The notes below the pieces were generated by a model. The model saw only the letters and a program-made list of their open reading frames with translations. It searched no databases and was not told where the DNA came from. A stretch of DNA of 64,000 nt from Sulfuricystis thermophila (lineage in GTDB: Bacteria > Pseudomonadota > Gammaproteobacteria > Burkholderiales > Rhodocyclaceae). The DNA lies in the NCBI RefSeq assembly GCF_004323595.1, contig NZ_AP019373.1, positions 620,001 to 684,000 of the forward strand, written 5' to 3'. The position numbers and the translations under genes are program-made. Positions 1 to 9,072 of the stretch are shown one piece after another. How positions within the stretch are numbered: position 1 is the first letter of the stretch; each line of letters begins with the position of its first letter.

Positions 1-2
1 GA

Positions 3-203
3 CATCTTGGCGGCAACGGGGCATCGCCCTTTGCCGGTGCCATGCGTTATCGCGCCGAATATCAGGGTGCGGTCGATGGCAACACGGTGAACATGGATGT
101 CGAACGTGCCGCCTTCGCCGAGAACGCGATGCAGATCGAGGCGCTGATCGCCTTCGTCAATCATCGCTTCCGCGCGATGAGCAGCGCGCTTCAGAGCCAA
201 TGA
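3..203 (+). CDS. flgB: Flagellar basal-body rod protein FlgB, 3' end only
   Basis: This is the C-terminal 66 codons of an open frame cut by the window edge, ending in TGA at 201-203. The visible protein contains the rod-family segment GNTVNMDVERAAFAENA, typical of the FlgB C-terminus, where residues before and after NxVxxDxE are conserved. FlgB is the most proximal rod subunit. It is followed 14 bases later by flgC, the normal order. The start and the N-terminal half lie outside the window. Confidence 0.93.
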   Translation, partial: HLGGNGASPFAGAMRYRAEYQGAVDGNTVNMDVERAAFAENAMQIEALIAFVNHRFRAMSSALQSQ

Positions 204-217
204 GGGTCTTTTGAGCC

Positions 218-619
218 ATGAGTGATTTCAGGATCTTCGCCATCGCCGGTTCCGCGCTCACCGCGCAATCCGCCCGTCTGAACGCCGTGGCGAGCAATCT
301 CGCCAATGCCGACAGCATAGCGGGCGCCGATGGCCGTCCCTACCGCGCCAAACAGGTGGTGTTCCAGGCCATGCCGGTGGAAGGGGGCGGCTTAGGCGTG
401 CGCGTCACCCAGGTGGTGGAAAGCGCGGCGCCGCTGCGCATGCAATACGACCCGGCGAATCCGGCCGCCGACGAAAAAGGCTATGTCGCGCTGCCGAACG
501 TGAATGTCGTCGAAGAGATGGTGAACATGATCTCGGCCTCGCGTGCCTATCAGACCAATGCCGAGGTCATGAACACCGCGAAGGCATTGCTGGCCAAGAC
601 CCTGACGATCGGCCAGTGA
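218..619 (+). CDS. flgC: Flagellar basal-body rod protein FlgC
   Basis: This 133-residue protein has the usual FlgC length. The N-terminal rod motif appears as [16 protein letters not shown] (about residues 18-33). The C-terminal motif [21 protein letters not shown] is typical of axial proteins, whose two ends pair as coiled coils. It forms part of the proximal rod in the periplasm. The ATG at 218 follows flgB by 14 bases and flgD starts 13 bases downstream, so it lies inside the flgB-J operon. Identification is secure. Confidence 0.97.
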   Translation: MSDFRIFAIAGSALTAQSARLNAVASNLANADSIAGADGRPYRAKQVVFQAMPVEGGGLGVRVTQVVESAAPLRMQYDPANPAADEKGYVALPNVNVVEEMVNMISASRAYQTNAEVMNTAKALLAKTLTIGQ

Positions 620-632
620 GAAAGGAAACCCA

Positions 633-1307
633 ATGGCAGCCACCGCAGTGACCACCAGCCAGGCCGAACAGATCTATCAAAGCCTGAACCCGACGCGCGA
701 TAAGAGTCTGTCGGTCGTCAACGAAGCGGAAAACCGTTTCCTGACGCTGCTCACCACCCAGCTCAAGAACCAGGACCCGCTCAATCCGCTCGACAACGCC
801 CAGCTCACCTCGCAGCTGGCGCAGATTTCCACGGTCAATGGCATCGAAAAGCTCAATGCCATGTTGCAGACGTTGCTGGCAGGTCTGCAGGACACCCAGG
901 CGATGGAGGCCGCTGCGCTGGTGAATCGCGGCGTACTGGTCCCCGGGTCGAGCATGGCGTTGGGTGAGCAGGGCGGCATCGGCGGTGTCGAACTCGCCAC
1001 GCCCGCCGAGGAAGTCACCGTCACGATCAAGGATGCCAACGGCCTCGTCGTGCGCACCTTGAGCCTCGGCGCCCAGGATGCCGGGGTCGTGCCCTTCGTC
1101 TGGGATGGCAAGGCGGACAACGGTGCGCAGGCGGCGCCCGGTAAATACAGCTACAGCATCAGCGCCAAGACGGGCACGACGACCTCGACGCCCACGGCGC
1201 TCGCCTATGGCCTCGTGCAAGGGGTCGCGCGTGGCAGCAATGGGCTGACGCTCGATGTCGGCCCATTGGGTGAGTTCGGCTTCAACGACGTCAAACAAAT
1301 TTTCTGA
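633..1307 (+). CDS. flgD: Flagellar hook assembly scaffold FlgD
   Basis: This 224-residue protein is the hook cap that directs polymerisation of FlgE and is then discarded. The N-terminal part carries the family signature FLTLLTTQLKNQDPLNP (about residues 35-51) followed by an NAQLTSQLAQIST segment. The C-terminal half holds the FlgD Ig-like/tudor region, with a VxPFxWDGKADNG motif. A good Shine-Dalgarno (GAAAGGAAA) precedes the ATG. It sits between flgC and flgE, its usual place. Confidence 0.97.
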   Translation: MAATAVTTSQAEQIYQSLNPTRDKSLSVVNEAENRFLTLLTTQLKNQDPLNPLDNAQLTSQLAQISTVNGIEKLNAMLQTLLAGLQDTQAMEAAALVNRGVLVPGSSMALGEQGGIGGVELATPAEEVTVTIKDANGLVVRTLSLGAQDAGVVPFVWDGKADNGAQAAPGKYSYSISAKTGTTTSTPTALAYGLVQGVARGSNGLTLDVGPLGEFGFNDVKQIF

Positions 1308-1320
1308 CAGGAGCATCGCC

Positions 1321-2544
1321 ATGAGTTTCCAGCAAGGTTTGAGCGGACTGAATGCCTCTTCCAAGGCCATCGACGTCGTCGGCAACAACATCGCCAACTC
1401 CGGCACGGTCGGCTTCAAGGCGGCGAACACGGCGTTCGCCGACGTCTTCGCCGCGACCATGAACGGCAGCAACCAGATCGGCATCGGCACCTCGATCGCC
1501 AGCGTCAATCAGCAATTCACCCAGGGCAATATCACGGTCACCAACAATCCGCTCGATCTGGCGATCAACGGCCAAGGGTTTTACCGTCTCTCCAACAACG
1601 GCGCCATCACCTGGACGAGGAACGGCCAGTTCAATGTCGACAAGGACGGCTACATCGTCAATGCCAATGGTTACCGGCTGACCGGCTATCTCGCCAATGC
1701 CCAGAACGTGATCGTGCCCTCGACGCCGGCGGAGATCTTCATCAACACCGCCGACTTGCAGCCCCAGGCGACGGGAAGCAGCCCGGCCGGCACCGGACTG
1801 CAGATCGGATTGAACCTCGATTCGCGCTCCGCTGCCATCACGGCAGCCTTCGACATCAACGATCCGACGACTTACACCAGCTCGACCTCCGCCACAGTCT
1901 ATGACTCGCTCGGCAATGCGCATCTGCTATCGCTCTATTTCGTGAAGACGGGGCCGAATGCCTGGAACGTCTATAGCAACCTCGATGGTGGCACCCCTTC
2001 GGCAGCGACGGCGATCGCTTTCGATGCCAGCGGCAAGTTGACGACCCCGGCCAATGGCATCATCCCGCAATCACATGCGGTGACCACAGGGGCGACTTCG
2101 CCGCTGGCCTTCGATCTCAATCTGACCGGCTCGACCCAATACGGCAACATCTTCGGCGTCAACAGCATCACCCAGGACGGCTATGCCTCCGGCCGACTGA
2201 CCGGGCTTTCCGTGGCCGCCGATGGCACGATCCAGGGGCGCTACAGCAACGGCCAGACACGTGATCTCGCCCAGGTGGTGCTGGGCAATTTCAACAATCC
2301 GAACGGTCTGGTTTCGCTGGGCAACAACCAGTGGGGCGAAACGGCCGACTCGGGCCAGCCGCTGATCGGCGTGCCGGGCTCGGGCTCGCTCGGGGTGATC
2401 CAGTCGGCGGCAGTCGAGGAATCGAACGTCGATCTGACGGCCGAGCTGGTGAACATGATCACCTACCAGCGGCAATACCAGGCCAATGCACAGACCATCA
2501 AGACGCAGGATTCGATCCTGCAGACCTTGGTCAATCTGCGCTGA
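1321..2544 (+). CDS. flgE: Flagellar hook protein FlgE
   Basis: This 407-residue hook subunit is close to the common FlgE length. The ATG at 1321 was chosen because it opens with MSFQQGLSGLNASSKAID, the canonical axial-protein N-terminus, and has an AGGAGC Shine-Dalgarno. An in-frame upstream ATG inside flgD would add residues with no family similarity. The central region GNITVTNNPLDLAINGQGFY and the C-terminal ESNVDLTAELVNMITYQRQY are family hallmarks. The stop overlaps the first base of a dispersed repeat that fills the gap before flgF. Confidence 0.97.
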   Translation: MSFQQGLSGLNASSKAIDVVGNNIANSGTVGFKAANTAFADVFAATMNGSNQIGIGTSIASVNQQFTQGNITVTNNPLDLAINGQGFYRLSNNGAITWTRNGQFNVDKDGYIVNANGYRLTGYLANAQNVIVPSTPAEIFINTADLQPQATGSSPAGTGLQIGLNLDSRSAAITAAFDINDPTTYTSSTSATVYDSLGNAHLLSLYFVKTGPNAWNVYSNLDGGTPSAATAIAFDASGKLTTPANGIIPQSHAVTTGATSPLAFDLNLTGSTQYGNIFGVNSITQDGYASGRLTGLSVAADGTIQGRYSNGQTRDLAQVVLGNFNNPNGLVSLGNNQWGETADSGQPLIGVPGSGSLGVIQSAAVEESNVDLTAELVNMITYQRQYQANAQTIKTQDSILQTLVNLR

Positions 2545-2568
2545 AACTCGGCGCTGACGGGACGGCAC
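2544..2568 (+). repeat. Dispersed 25-bp repeat at the flgE/flgF junction
   Basis: A copy of the repeat whose core is GTCGGCGCTGGCGGGACG, here with ACTC for AGTC and TGAC for TGGC. It fills nearly the whole intergenic space between the flgE stop and the flgF start at 2570, so its CGGGACGG part lies where the ribosome-binding site of flgF should be. Related copies occur at least ten more times in the window. Confidence 0.75.
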
Positions 2569-2569
2569 G

Positions 2570-3325
2570 ATGGATCGCCTGATCTACACCGCAATGACCG
2601 GCGCGAGCGGCATCCTCTCGCGCCAGGCAGCCGTCACACACAACCTCGCCAACGTCACCACACCCGGCTACCGCGCCGAGGAGCACCGCCTGCGCGCGGT
2701 GCAGGTGCTCACGCACAACGCCGCACCTGCCGCGCTGCCGACGCGCGCCTTTGCGGTGGATGCCAGCACCCACAGCGATTTCAGCGCAGGGGCGATGAAC
2801 TACACCGGCAACGCCACCGATGTCGCGGTCAAAGGCCGTGGCTGGATCGCGCTCGCCCTGCCCGACGGCAGCGAAGCCTATACGCGCGCCGGCGGTTTCG
2901 AGATTTCGGAAAACGGCCTGCTGCAGACCAAGAACGGTATCCCGGTGCAGGGCGATGGTGGCCCGTTGAGCATCCCGCCGGATTCGCGCATCACCATCGA
3001 GCGCGACGGCACGGTCTCCGTGGTGCCGGCCAGCGGCGCACAAAACACCGTGAATGCGGTTGGCCGCATCAAGCTGGTCAATCCGCCGGAAGCCGATCTG
3101 GTGCGCGGCCCCGATGGCCTGTTCCGGCTCAAATCCGGCGATCCTGCGCCGCAGGACGAGACCGTGACGCTCGCTCCCGGCTATCTCGAAAACAGCAACG
3201 TCAATCCGGTCGAGCAGATGGTGGCGATGATCTCGCTCGCCCGGCAGTTCGAAATGCAGATGCGCGTGATCACCGCGGCGGAAGCCAACGACCGTGCCGC
3301 CACGCAAGTGCTCACCCCGCGCTGA
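2570..3325 (+). CDS. flgF: Flagellar basal-body rod protein FlgF
   Basis: This 251-residue distal-adjacent rod protein starts MDRLIYTAMTGASGILSRQ and has the central TDVAVKGRGWIAL segment that replaces the INGxGFF motif of FlgG. The C-terminus LENSNVNPVEQMVAMISLAR is typical of rod proteins. It joins the proximal rod to FlgG in the periplasm. The only space before it is a 25-bp dispersed repeat, so its ribosome-binding site is probably supplied by that repeat. Confidence 0.96.
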   Translation: MDRLIYTAMTGASGILSRQAAVTHNLANVTTPGYRAEEHRLRAVQVLTHNAAPAALPTRAFAVDASTHSDFSAGAMNYTGNATDVAVKGRGWIALALPDGSEAYTRAGGFEISENGLLQTKNGIPVQGDGGPLSIPPDSRITIERDGTVSVVPASGAQNTVNAVGRIKLVNPPEADLVRGPDGLFRLKSGDPAPQDETVTLAPGYLENSNVNPVEQMVAMISLARQFEMQMRVITAAEANDRAATQVLTPR

Positions 3326-3340
3326 TGAAAGGATGAACAA

Positions 3341-4123
3341 ATGATCCGTTCCCTGTGGATTGCCAAGACCGGCCTGGATGCCCAGCAGACCAATCTCGAC
3401 GTCATTTCGCACAACCTGGCGAACGTCAGCACCAATGGCTACAAGCGTCAGCGCGCGGTGTTCGAGGACCTGCTCTACCAGAACCTGCGCCAGCCGGGCG
3501 CGCAATCGACGCAACAGACGCAGATTCCTTCCGGCCTGCAACTGGGCGTCGGCGTGCGCACCGTCGCCACCGAGCACATCCACACCCAGGGCAATCTGCA
3601 AAAGACCGAAAACCCGCTCGACATCGCGATCAACGGTCAGGGCTTCTTCCAGATCCAGATGCCCGACGGCACGCTGGCCTACACGCGCGACGGCGCCTTC
3701 CAGCGCGATAGCACCGGCCAGATCGTCACCTCGAGCGGCTATCCGCTCTCGCCGGCCATCACCATTCCCGCCGATGCGATCAGCGTGACGATCAGCCGCG
3801 ACGGCATCGTTTCGGTGCTGCAGGCCGGTCAGGCGACGCCCACCCAGGTCGGCAACATCCAGCTGGCGACCTTCATCAACAACGGCGGATTGCAAAGCAT
3901 CGGCGAGAACCTCTTCGTCGAAACCGCCTCGTCCGGCACGCCGACACCGAACACACCGGGCTCGAACGGTGCGGGCCTACTCAATCAGGGCTATGTCGAA
4001 ACCTCGAACGTCAATGTCGCCGAGGAACTGGTGACGATGATCCAGACCCAGCGCGCCTACGAGCTGAATTCCAAGGTGGTGTCGACCTCCGACCAGATGC
4101 TCGGTCGGCTCACGCAACTGTGA
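3341..4123 (+). CDS. flgG: Flagellar distal rod protein FlgG
   Basis: This 260-residue protein matches FlgG of other proteobacteria in length. It starts [20 protein letters not shown], has the [20 protein letters not shown] signature near residues 87-106, and ends with [20 protein letters not shown]. It builds the distal rod within the P and L rings. It follows flgF by 15 bases and is followed by flgH 8 bases after its stop. Confidence 0.98.
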   Translation: MIRSLWIAKTGLDAQQTNLDVISHNLANVSTNGYKRQRAVFEDLLYQNLRQPGAQSTQQTQIPSGLQLGVGVRTVATEHIHTQGNLQKTENPLDIAINGQGFFQIQMPDGTLAYTRDGAFQRDSTGQIVTSSGYPLSPAITIPADAISVTISRDGIVSVLQAGQATPTQVGNIQLATFINNGGLQSIGENLFVETASSGTPTPNTPGSNGAGLLNQGYVETSNVNVAEELVTMIQTQRAYELNSKVVSTSDQMLGRLTQL

Positions 4124-4131
4124 GGCAGATC

Positions 4132-4797
4132 ATGAAAACCTTTTTTACCGCACTGCTCGCCGGGCTGGCGCTGACCGGCTGCGTGACGACGACACCGCCG
4201 ACCGCGGTGCATCAGCCGATGACCGTGCGGCCGGAGCCGCGCGTCGCCACCACGCCCAGCAACGGCAGCATCTACAATGTCGCCACCGCCCGACCGCTGT
4301 TCGAGGACCGGCGCGCGCGCTTCGTCGGCGACACGCTGACCATCAACATCACCGAGAAGACTGCGGCAGCGAAGAAGTCGGACACCAAGGCCGACCGCGG
4401 CTACGACACCAAGCTCGGCGTGCCGACGGTGGCCGGCCTGCCGTTCAAGACCGTGCAGGGCACCACGCTCGCCGCCAACAGCGCCACCAAGTTCGAAGGC
4501 TCGGGCGAGAACACCTCGTCGTACAACTTCACCGGCACGCTGACGGTGACGGTGATCGAGGTGTATCCGAACGGCAATCTGCTCGTCTCCGGCGAGAAGC
4601 AGATCGGCCTCAAGGAAGGCGAGGAGTTCATCCGCTTCTCCGGCGTGGTCAATCCGGACACCATCACGACGGCCAATACCGTGCAATCGACCCAGGTCGC
4701 CGATGCACGCATCGAATACAAGGCAAATGGCTTTCTTGATTCGGCCCAGGTCATGGGCTGGCTTGGGCGATTCTTTCTCAGTTTCCTGCCCTTCTGA
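4132..4797 (+). CDS. flgH: Flagellar L-ring lipoprotein FlgH
   Basis: This 221-residue outer-membrane lipoprotein forms the L ring. The ATG at 4132 gives a lipoprotein signal with lipobox LALTGC (Cys about residue 17). A GTG twelve bases upstream overlaps the flgG stop and is less likely. Family motifs visible are SIYNVATARPLFEDRRARFVGDTLTINITE near the mature N-terminus (written here only as landmarks SIYN and GDTLTI) and SGEKQIGLKEGEEFIRFSG near the C-terminus. Confidence 0.97.
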   Translation: MKTFFTALLAGLALTGCVTTTPPTAVHQPMTVRPEPRVATTPSNGSIYNVATARPLFEDRRARFVGDTLTINITEKTAAAKKSDTKADRGYDTKLGVPTVAGLPFKTVQGTTLAANSATKFEGSGENTSSYNFTGTLTVTVIEVYPNGNLLVSGEKQIGLKEGEEFIRFSGVVNPDTITTANTVQSTQVADARIEYKANGFLDSAQVMGWLGRFFLSFLPF

Positions 4798-4812
4798 TCC
4801 GGGAGCCTTCAC

Positions 4813-5928
4813 ATGAGCACCGTGCATAAATTCCTCATCGGCGTGATGTGGCTGTTCGCCATGCTCATGGTGGCCGATGCCGCGCGTGCCGAGCGCATCA
4901 AGGAGATCGCGACGATTTCCGGGGTGCGCAACAACCAAATCGTCGGTTATGGCATCGTCGTCGGCCTCGATGGCACCGGCGACCAGACGACGCAGACGCC
5001 CTTCACGGTGCAGGGCATGATCAACATGCTCTCGCGCATGGGCGTCAATCTGCCACCGGGGCAGTCGTTGCAGTTGAAGAACGTCGCAGCCGTCATGGTG
5101 ACGGCCGAGCTGCCGCCCTTCGCGCGCATCGGCCAGCCGCTCGACGTCACGGTCTCGTCGATCGGCAACGCCAAAAGCTTGCGCGGCGGCACGCTGGTGA
5201 TGACGCCGCTCAAGGGCGCCGACGGCCAGGTGTATGCGATGGCACAGGGCAACGTCGTCGTGGTCGGCGCGGGCGCCGCGGGCGGCGGCGCGAAGACGAC
5301 GGTGAATCATCTGGCCGCCGGGCGCATCGTCAATGGTGCGACGGTCGAACGCGAAGTGCCGCTCTCGCTCGCCCAGGGCGACAGCATCGATTTCGAGCTC
5401 AAGCGCAGCGATTTCGGCACCGCACAACGCGTGGCCGAAGCGATCGATCAGGCGATGGGGTTTGGCGTCGCGACCGCGATCGATGGCCGTCGGGTGCAGG
5501 TGAGACTCCCGGCTGCGCCAGAGGCACGCGTCGCCTTCCTGGGCAGGATCGAGAACCTCGAAGTGACACCGGTCGAACTGGCGGCCAAGGTGATCGTCAA
5601 TGCGCGCACCGGCTCGGTGGTGATGAACCGCGCGGTGACCATCGAAGAGTGCGCGGTGGCGCATGGCAATCTCTCGGTCACCATCGCGCCGCAGACGAAC
5701 GTCAGCCAGCCGGCGCCGCTCTCCGCCGGCCAGACGGTAGCGACTACCAACACCAACATCGACATCAAGCAGGAAGAGCGTCAGCTCATCCAGCTCAAAT
5801 CCGGCGCCAATCTCGCCGATGTGGTCAAGGCGCTCAACGCCGTCGGCGCCAATCCGCAAGATCTGATTGCGATCCTGCAGGCGATGAAGCAGTCGGGATC
5901 ATTGCGTGCCGAACTCGAAATCATCTGA
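4813..5928 (+). CDS. flgI: Flagellar P-ring protein FlgI
   Basis: This 371-residue periplasmic protein forms the P ring around the rod. A cleavable signal peptide ends near ADAARAERIKEIA, where mature FlgI begins. Conserved blocks include GVRNNQIVGYGIVVGLDGTG, QTPFTVQGMINMLSRMGV and the C-terminal NLADVVKALNAVGANPQDLI. Its length is typical. It lies between flgH and flgJ as in most beta- and gammaproteobacterial operons. Confidence 0.98.
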   Translation: MSTVHKFLIGVMWLFAMLMVADAARAERIKEIATISGVRNNQIVGYGIVVGLDGTGDQTTQTPFTVQGMINMLSRMGVNLPPGQSLQLKNVAAVMVTAELPPFARIGQPLDVTVSSIGNAKSLRGGTLVMTPLKGADGQVYAMAQGNVVVVGAGAAGGGAKTTVNHLAAGRIVNGATVEREVPLSLAQGDSIDFELKRSDFGTAQRVAEAIDQAMGFGVATAIDGRRVQVRLPAAPEARVAFLGRIENLEVTPVELAAKVIVNARTGSVVMNRAVTIEECAVAHGNLSVTIAPQTNVSQPAPLSAGQTVATTNTNIDIKQEERQLIQLKSGANLADVVKALNAVGANPQDLIAILQAMKQSGSLRAELEII

Positions 5929-5991
5929 TACGAGAGGATTTGCCAGCATGTTCCGGCGATCGGCGCCGGAGGAAGCAGGCAAGCTTGCGGC

Positions 5992-7017
5992 ATGAATCCC
6001 GCGATTCCCTCGGTGTTCGATGCCCAGGCGCTGACGGCGCTGAAAAGTGGCCTGCGCAAGGACGATCCGCAGGCGTTGCGCGCGGCCGCGCAGCAGTTCG
6101 AAGCGCTGTTCCTGCAGATGGTGATGAAGTCGATGCGTGCCGCCGCACCGCAGGATGGACCCTTCGACAGCGACCAGACGCGCTTTTATCAGGAGCTGCT
6201 CGACGCCCAGCTCGCGCAGGTGATGGCCAGCAAGGGCGGCACTGGACTCGCGGCGCTGATCGAGCGCCAGCTCGCGCCCGTTGCGGGCGGCGCCGTGAGC
6301 GAGGAGGGCTTACCGCTCACGCCTCCGCAGACACCGCTGCCATTCGGCTCTGGACGTGCCTATCCCTTGCCCGGCACGGAAAGGGCTGCGCCGGGCTTTC
6401 CACTCTCGGGTAGCCCAGTGCGGCCGGCTGCGCCGGCAAGCGCCAAGGGTGCCGTCCCGCCAGCGCCGACTTTCCGAAGCGAGTCGGCGCCCGGCGGGAC
6501 GTTTCCATTTCCGCCAGCGCCGAGTTTTCGAAGTGACTCGGCGCCCGGCGGGACATCCTCATTTTCGACCGAGCAGTCTTCCTTCGTGGCGAATGTTTGG
6601 CCGCATGCGATCGAGGCTGGGCGGGCGAGCGGCATTCCGCCGCAGTTCATCGTCGCCCATGCGGCGCTGGAGTCCGGCTGGGGCAAGAGCGAACCCCGTT
6701 TTGCCGACGGCCGGCCGAGTTACAACCTGTTCGGCCTCAAGGCGGGCAGCGGTTGGACGGGCGCCACCATCGAGGCAGCGACCACCGAATACGTCAATGG
6801 CGTTGCCGAGCGGCGCATCGAGCGCTTCCGCGCCTATGCCTCCTATGCCGAGGCCTTCGCCGATTACGCCCAACTGCTCGCCGGCACGCCCCGTTACGCG
6901 CGGCTCCTCGGCAACACGGATGCCGCCGGCTTCGCGCAGGGCCTGCAACGCGCCGGTTATGCCACTGATCCGGACTACGCCGGCAAGTTGCTGCGCGTGC
7001 TACGCGCCTTCGGTTGA
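5992..7017 (+). CDS. flgJ: Peptidoglycan hydrolase FlgJ with an in-frame repeat array in its linker
   Basis: This 341-residue protein has two domains. Residues about 20-95 are the rod-binding domain (RAAAQQFEALFLQMVMKSMR). Residues about 200-341 are a glucosaminidase-type muramidase with AHAALESGWGKSE carrying the likely catalytic Glu and the YNLFGLKAG motif. It opens the peptidoglycan for the rod. The linker, residues about 153-190, is built from two 18-residue repeats (PPAPTFRSESAPGGT-like) encoded by a 54-bp DNA repeat that also occurs inside pseG on the other strand. The start is 63 bases after flgI. Confidence 0.95.
   Translation: MNPAIPSVFDAQALTALKSGLRKDDPQALRAAAQQFEALFLQMVMKSMRAAAPQDGPFDSDQTRFYQELLDAQLAQVMASKGGTGLAALIERQLAPVAGGAVSEEGLPLTPPQTPLPFGSGRAYPLPGTERAAPGFPLSGSPVRPAAPASAKGAVPPAPTFRSESAPGGTFPFPPAPSFRSDSAPGGTSSFSTEQSSFVANVWPHAIEAGRASGIPPQFIVAHAALESGWGKSEPRFADGRPSYNLFGLKAGSGWTGATIEAATTEYVNGVAERRIERFRAYASYAEAFADYAQLLAGTPRYARLLGNTDAAGFAQGLQRAGYATDPDYAGKLLRVLRAFG
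6449..6556 (-). repeat. 54-bp tandem repeat array within flgJ
   Basis: Two near-identical 54-bp units run through the flgJ linker; the word CAGCGCCGA recurs at 6461 and 6515. Each unit is a potential hairpin: GTCCCGCCAGCGCCGACT pairs with AGTCGGCGCCCGGCGGGAC across a short CCGAAG-type loop. The array has the opposite orientation to the one in pseG (18061-18190). Because the period is a multiple of three, the reading frame is kept. Confidence 0.85.
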
Positions 7018-7022
7018 TCACC

Positions 7023-9038
7023 ATGACGCCCCTGCAGCAAGCCTATCTCACCAAACTGCATGCCACCGCCGCGGCGAATCTCGAGTTTTTCAAGCTCAAC
7101 ATGCCGCAAATCTATCAGCGCATCGTCGCGGCGAGCCCCCTGCCCACGCTGGACATCTCCGACCAGGGTGACCTCGCCCTGCGCTATCCAGACGGGACAA
7201 TGAAACCCGTCACGCCTTATTACGTCGCGCAGGAAGCCCGTTTTGCCGAGTTCGCTGACCTCAAGACCCGGCCGCAGCTGCTGGCCTTCCATAATCTACG
7301 CGCGGTGTCGGAGCAACCTTCCTATGGCGACATGCAGCGCTATCACTATTCGAATCTCGATGTCGAGTTTCGCAATCGTGTTTGTCGGCATTTCGTCGAG
7401 CACTACCCCGATGCGACCGGACTCAACCGCTATCCCGTGTTCGGCTCGGCGAAGGGCATTCCATTGCTGCTGGTACTGGGCAGTGGCCTGGGGGGGCATC
7501 TGGACCGACTGGTATTGGAATACGACGTCCGATATTTGGTCGTGATGGAGACCGACGAGGATGCCTTCCGCGTCTCGCTGTTTTTCCAGGACTATGTGCA
7601 GCTCTCCCGCCTGGCGATGGAGAAGGGCACCGATCTGGCCTTCATCCTCGGGCCGGACATCGAGCACATCACCCGTGGCCTCATGGGGATGTTGCGCCAG
7701 TCGCTGCCGCCCTTCATCGTGCATGGCGCGGCCTTGTTCTACGCCATGCCGGAGGGGGAAAGGCTGGAAGCGATCAAAACCTCGGTCACCGACACCCTGT
7801 GGCAGATGTTCTTTGGGCTGGGTTATTTCGACGATGAGCTGATCGGCATCCGCCACACCTTCCGCAATCTGGAGAAGCAATGGCCTGCCTATCTGGCGAC
7901 CCGCGTAGTGGACGAGGAAGCAGTCGCTTTCATCATCGGCTCGGGGCCCTCGCTGGATGGCCTGCTGCCTCTGTTGGAGAAATACCATGATCGGGCGGTT
8001 CTGATCAGCTGCGGCACCGCTTTGGGGCCACTGGCGCACGCCGGCATCGTGCCGGATTTCCATGTCGAAAAGGAACGGCCAGGCATCGTCTATGAGGTGA
8101 TCACGCGCACGGTGCCGGAGGCATTCCGCAAGCAGGTGCATCTGTTGGGGCTCAATGTCGTGATGCCCGAAGTGTTCGATCTGTTTGGCGAGGGCACAGT
8201 GGTGATCAAAGAAGCCGACACCATGGGCAACCTGCTGCGTCAGCGAGCCGGCATTGCCGCGCCGGCACTGGATACCCAGCCAACGGTCTCCAACATGGCG
8301 ATGAGTCTGGCCTTGAGCCTGGGCTTCAAGCGCATCTATCTCTTTGGCGTGGACATGGGCTATCGGGATACCGAACGGCATCACTCGCGCCATACCGCTT
8401 ATCTCGGCAAACTGCCGGAGGCCGAACATTTGAAGCGACTGCTTTCCAAGCGGCCTACCCAGGAGAAAACCGTGCCGGCGAATTTCGGTGGCGAGGCCCA
8501 CACCAACAACATCCTGGAAGTCTCCAGGCTGCATTTGGAGGTAGCCTTGCTGGCCCATCCCGGCGTGCGAGTATTCAACTTGAACGACGGTGTGGCCATC
8601 GAGGGCGCGATGCCGCTGCTGCCAGAACAGATGGCGCTGGATGCCACGGTTGAAAAATGGCAGGTTTTGGAGCAAATCCGCTCGTCGAGGCGGCACCTCG
8701 CTATCGATCCGGAGAAACTGGCGGCGATGCTCCTCGAGGAAATCGATGATTTCATTTCTCCGCTTCGGGAAATCGTGTCTCGTCCGCGCTTCACCCGCCA
8801 CGACGTCATCGATACCATCATCGAGATCTATCGTTACGTGCATGGGCAAATCGGCAAGACGGCGGCTAGCGACCTCTACCGCGGCCTGATCCTGATGCTA
8901 CTCAGCCTCACCTACAATGCCATCTCCCTCATTGCCGATGAAGACGAGGCGGTGGCCAAGGCGGAATTCGATTTCCTCAATCTCCTCGATGCCCTCGAAA
9001 CGGGGCGTGCCAAAGTGCTCGAAAACTTACCCGGCTGA
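7023..9038 (+). CDS. Maf/DUF115-type motility accessory factor, probable flagellin glycosyltransferase
   Basis: This 671-residue protein has a central DUF115 (MAF_flag10/MptE-like) domain with a nucleotide-binding-like FIIGSGPSLDGLLPLLEKY (about residues 304-322) and a later IYLFGVDMGYRD block. Proteins of this family (Maf) transfer pseudaminic or legionaminic acid to flagellin in the cytoplasm. Its position just upstream of fliC, with a full Pse pathway downstream, supports that role here, but the substrate is inferred. ATG 7023 is preferred to TTG 7014, which overlaps the flgJ stop. Confidence 0.82.
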   Translation: MTPLQQAYLTKLHATAAANLEFFKLNMPQIYQRIVAASPLPTLDISDQGDLALRYPDGTMKPVTPYYVAQEARFAEFADLKTRPQLLAFHNLRAVSEQPSYGDMQRYHYSNLDVEFRNRVCRHFVEHYPDATGLNRYPVFGSAKGIPLLLVLGSGLGGHLDRLVLEYDVRYLVVMETDEDAFRVSLFFQDYVQLSRLAMEKGTDLAFILGPDIEHITRGLMGMLRQSLPPFIVHGAALFYAMPEGERLEAIKTSVTDTLWQMFFGLGYFDDELIGIRHTFRNLEKQWPAYLATRVVDEEAVAFIIGSGPSLDGLLPLLEKYHDRAVLISCGTALGPLAHAGIVPDFHVEKERPGIVYEVITRTVPEAFRKQVHLLGLNVVMPEVFDLFGEGTVVIKEADTMGNLLRQRAGIAAPALDTQPTVSNMAMSLALSLGFKRIYLFGVDMGYRDTERHHSRHTAYLGKLPEAEHLKRLLSKRPTQEKTVPANFGGEAHTNNILEVSRLHLEVALLAHPGVRVFNLNDGVAIEGAMPLLPEQMALDATVEKWQVLEQIRSSRRHLAIDPEKLAAMLLEEIDDFISPLREIVSRPRFTRHDVIDTIIEIYRYVHGQIGKTAASDLYRGLILMLLSLTYNAISLIADEDEAVAKAEFDFLNLLDALETGRAKVLENLPG

Positions 9039-9050
9039 CGATTGGACAGG

Positions 9051-9070
9051 GACAAGCAAGGACAAGCAAG
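9051..9070 (+). repeat. Tandem 10-bp duplication before the TPR gene
   Basis: The decamer GACAAGCAAG occurs twice head to tail directly upstream of the ATG at 9073. Its AAGCAAG-like purine run is the only candidate ribosome-binding sequence for that gene, so the duplication could alter its translation. Confidence 0.6.
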
Positions 9071-9072
9071 CC

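Noticed and set aside
4057-5859. A 600-codon minus-strand open frame opposite flgH and flgI
   Set aside because: Same reason: low-information composition and complete overlap with FlgH and FlgI, whose conserved blocks are clear.
6449-6556. Tandem repeats in flgJ considered as a CRISPR array
   Set aside because: Units are contiguous, self-complementary and in frame, with no unique spacers and no cas genes.
7014-7022. TTG at 7014 as the start of the Maf-like gene
   Set aside because: It overlaps the flgJ stop and adds three residues only; ATG 7023 is simpler.
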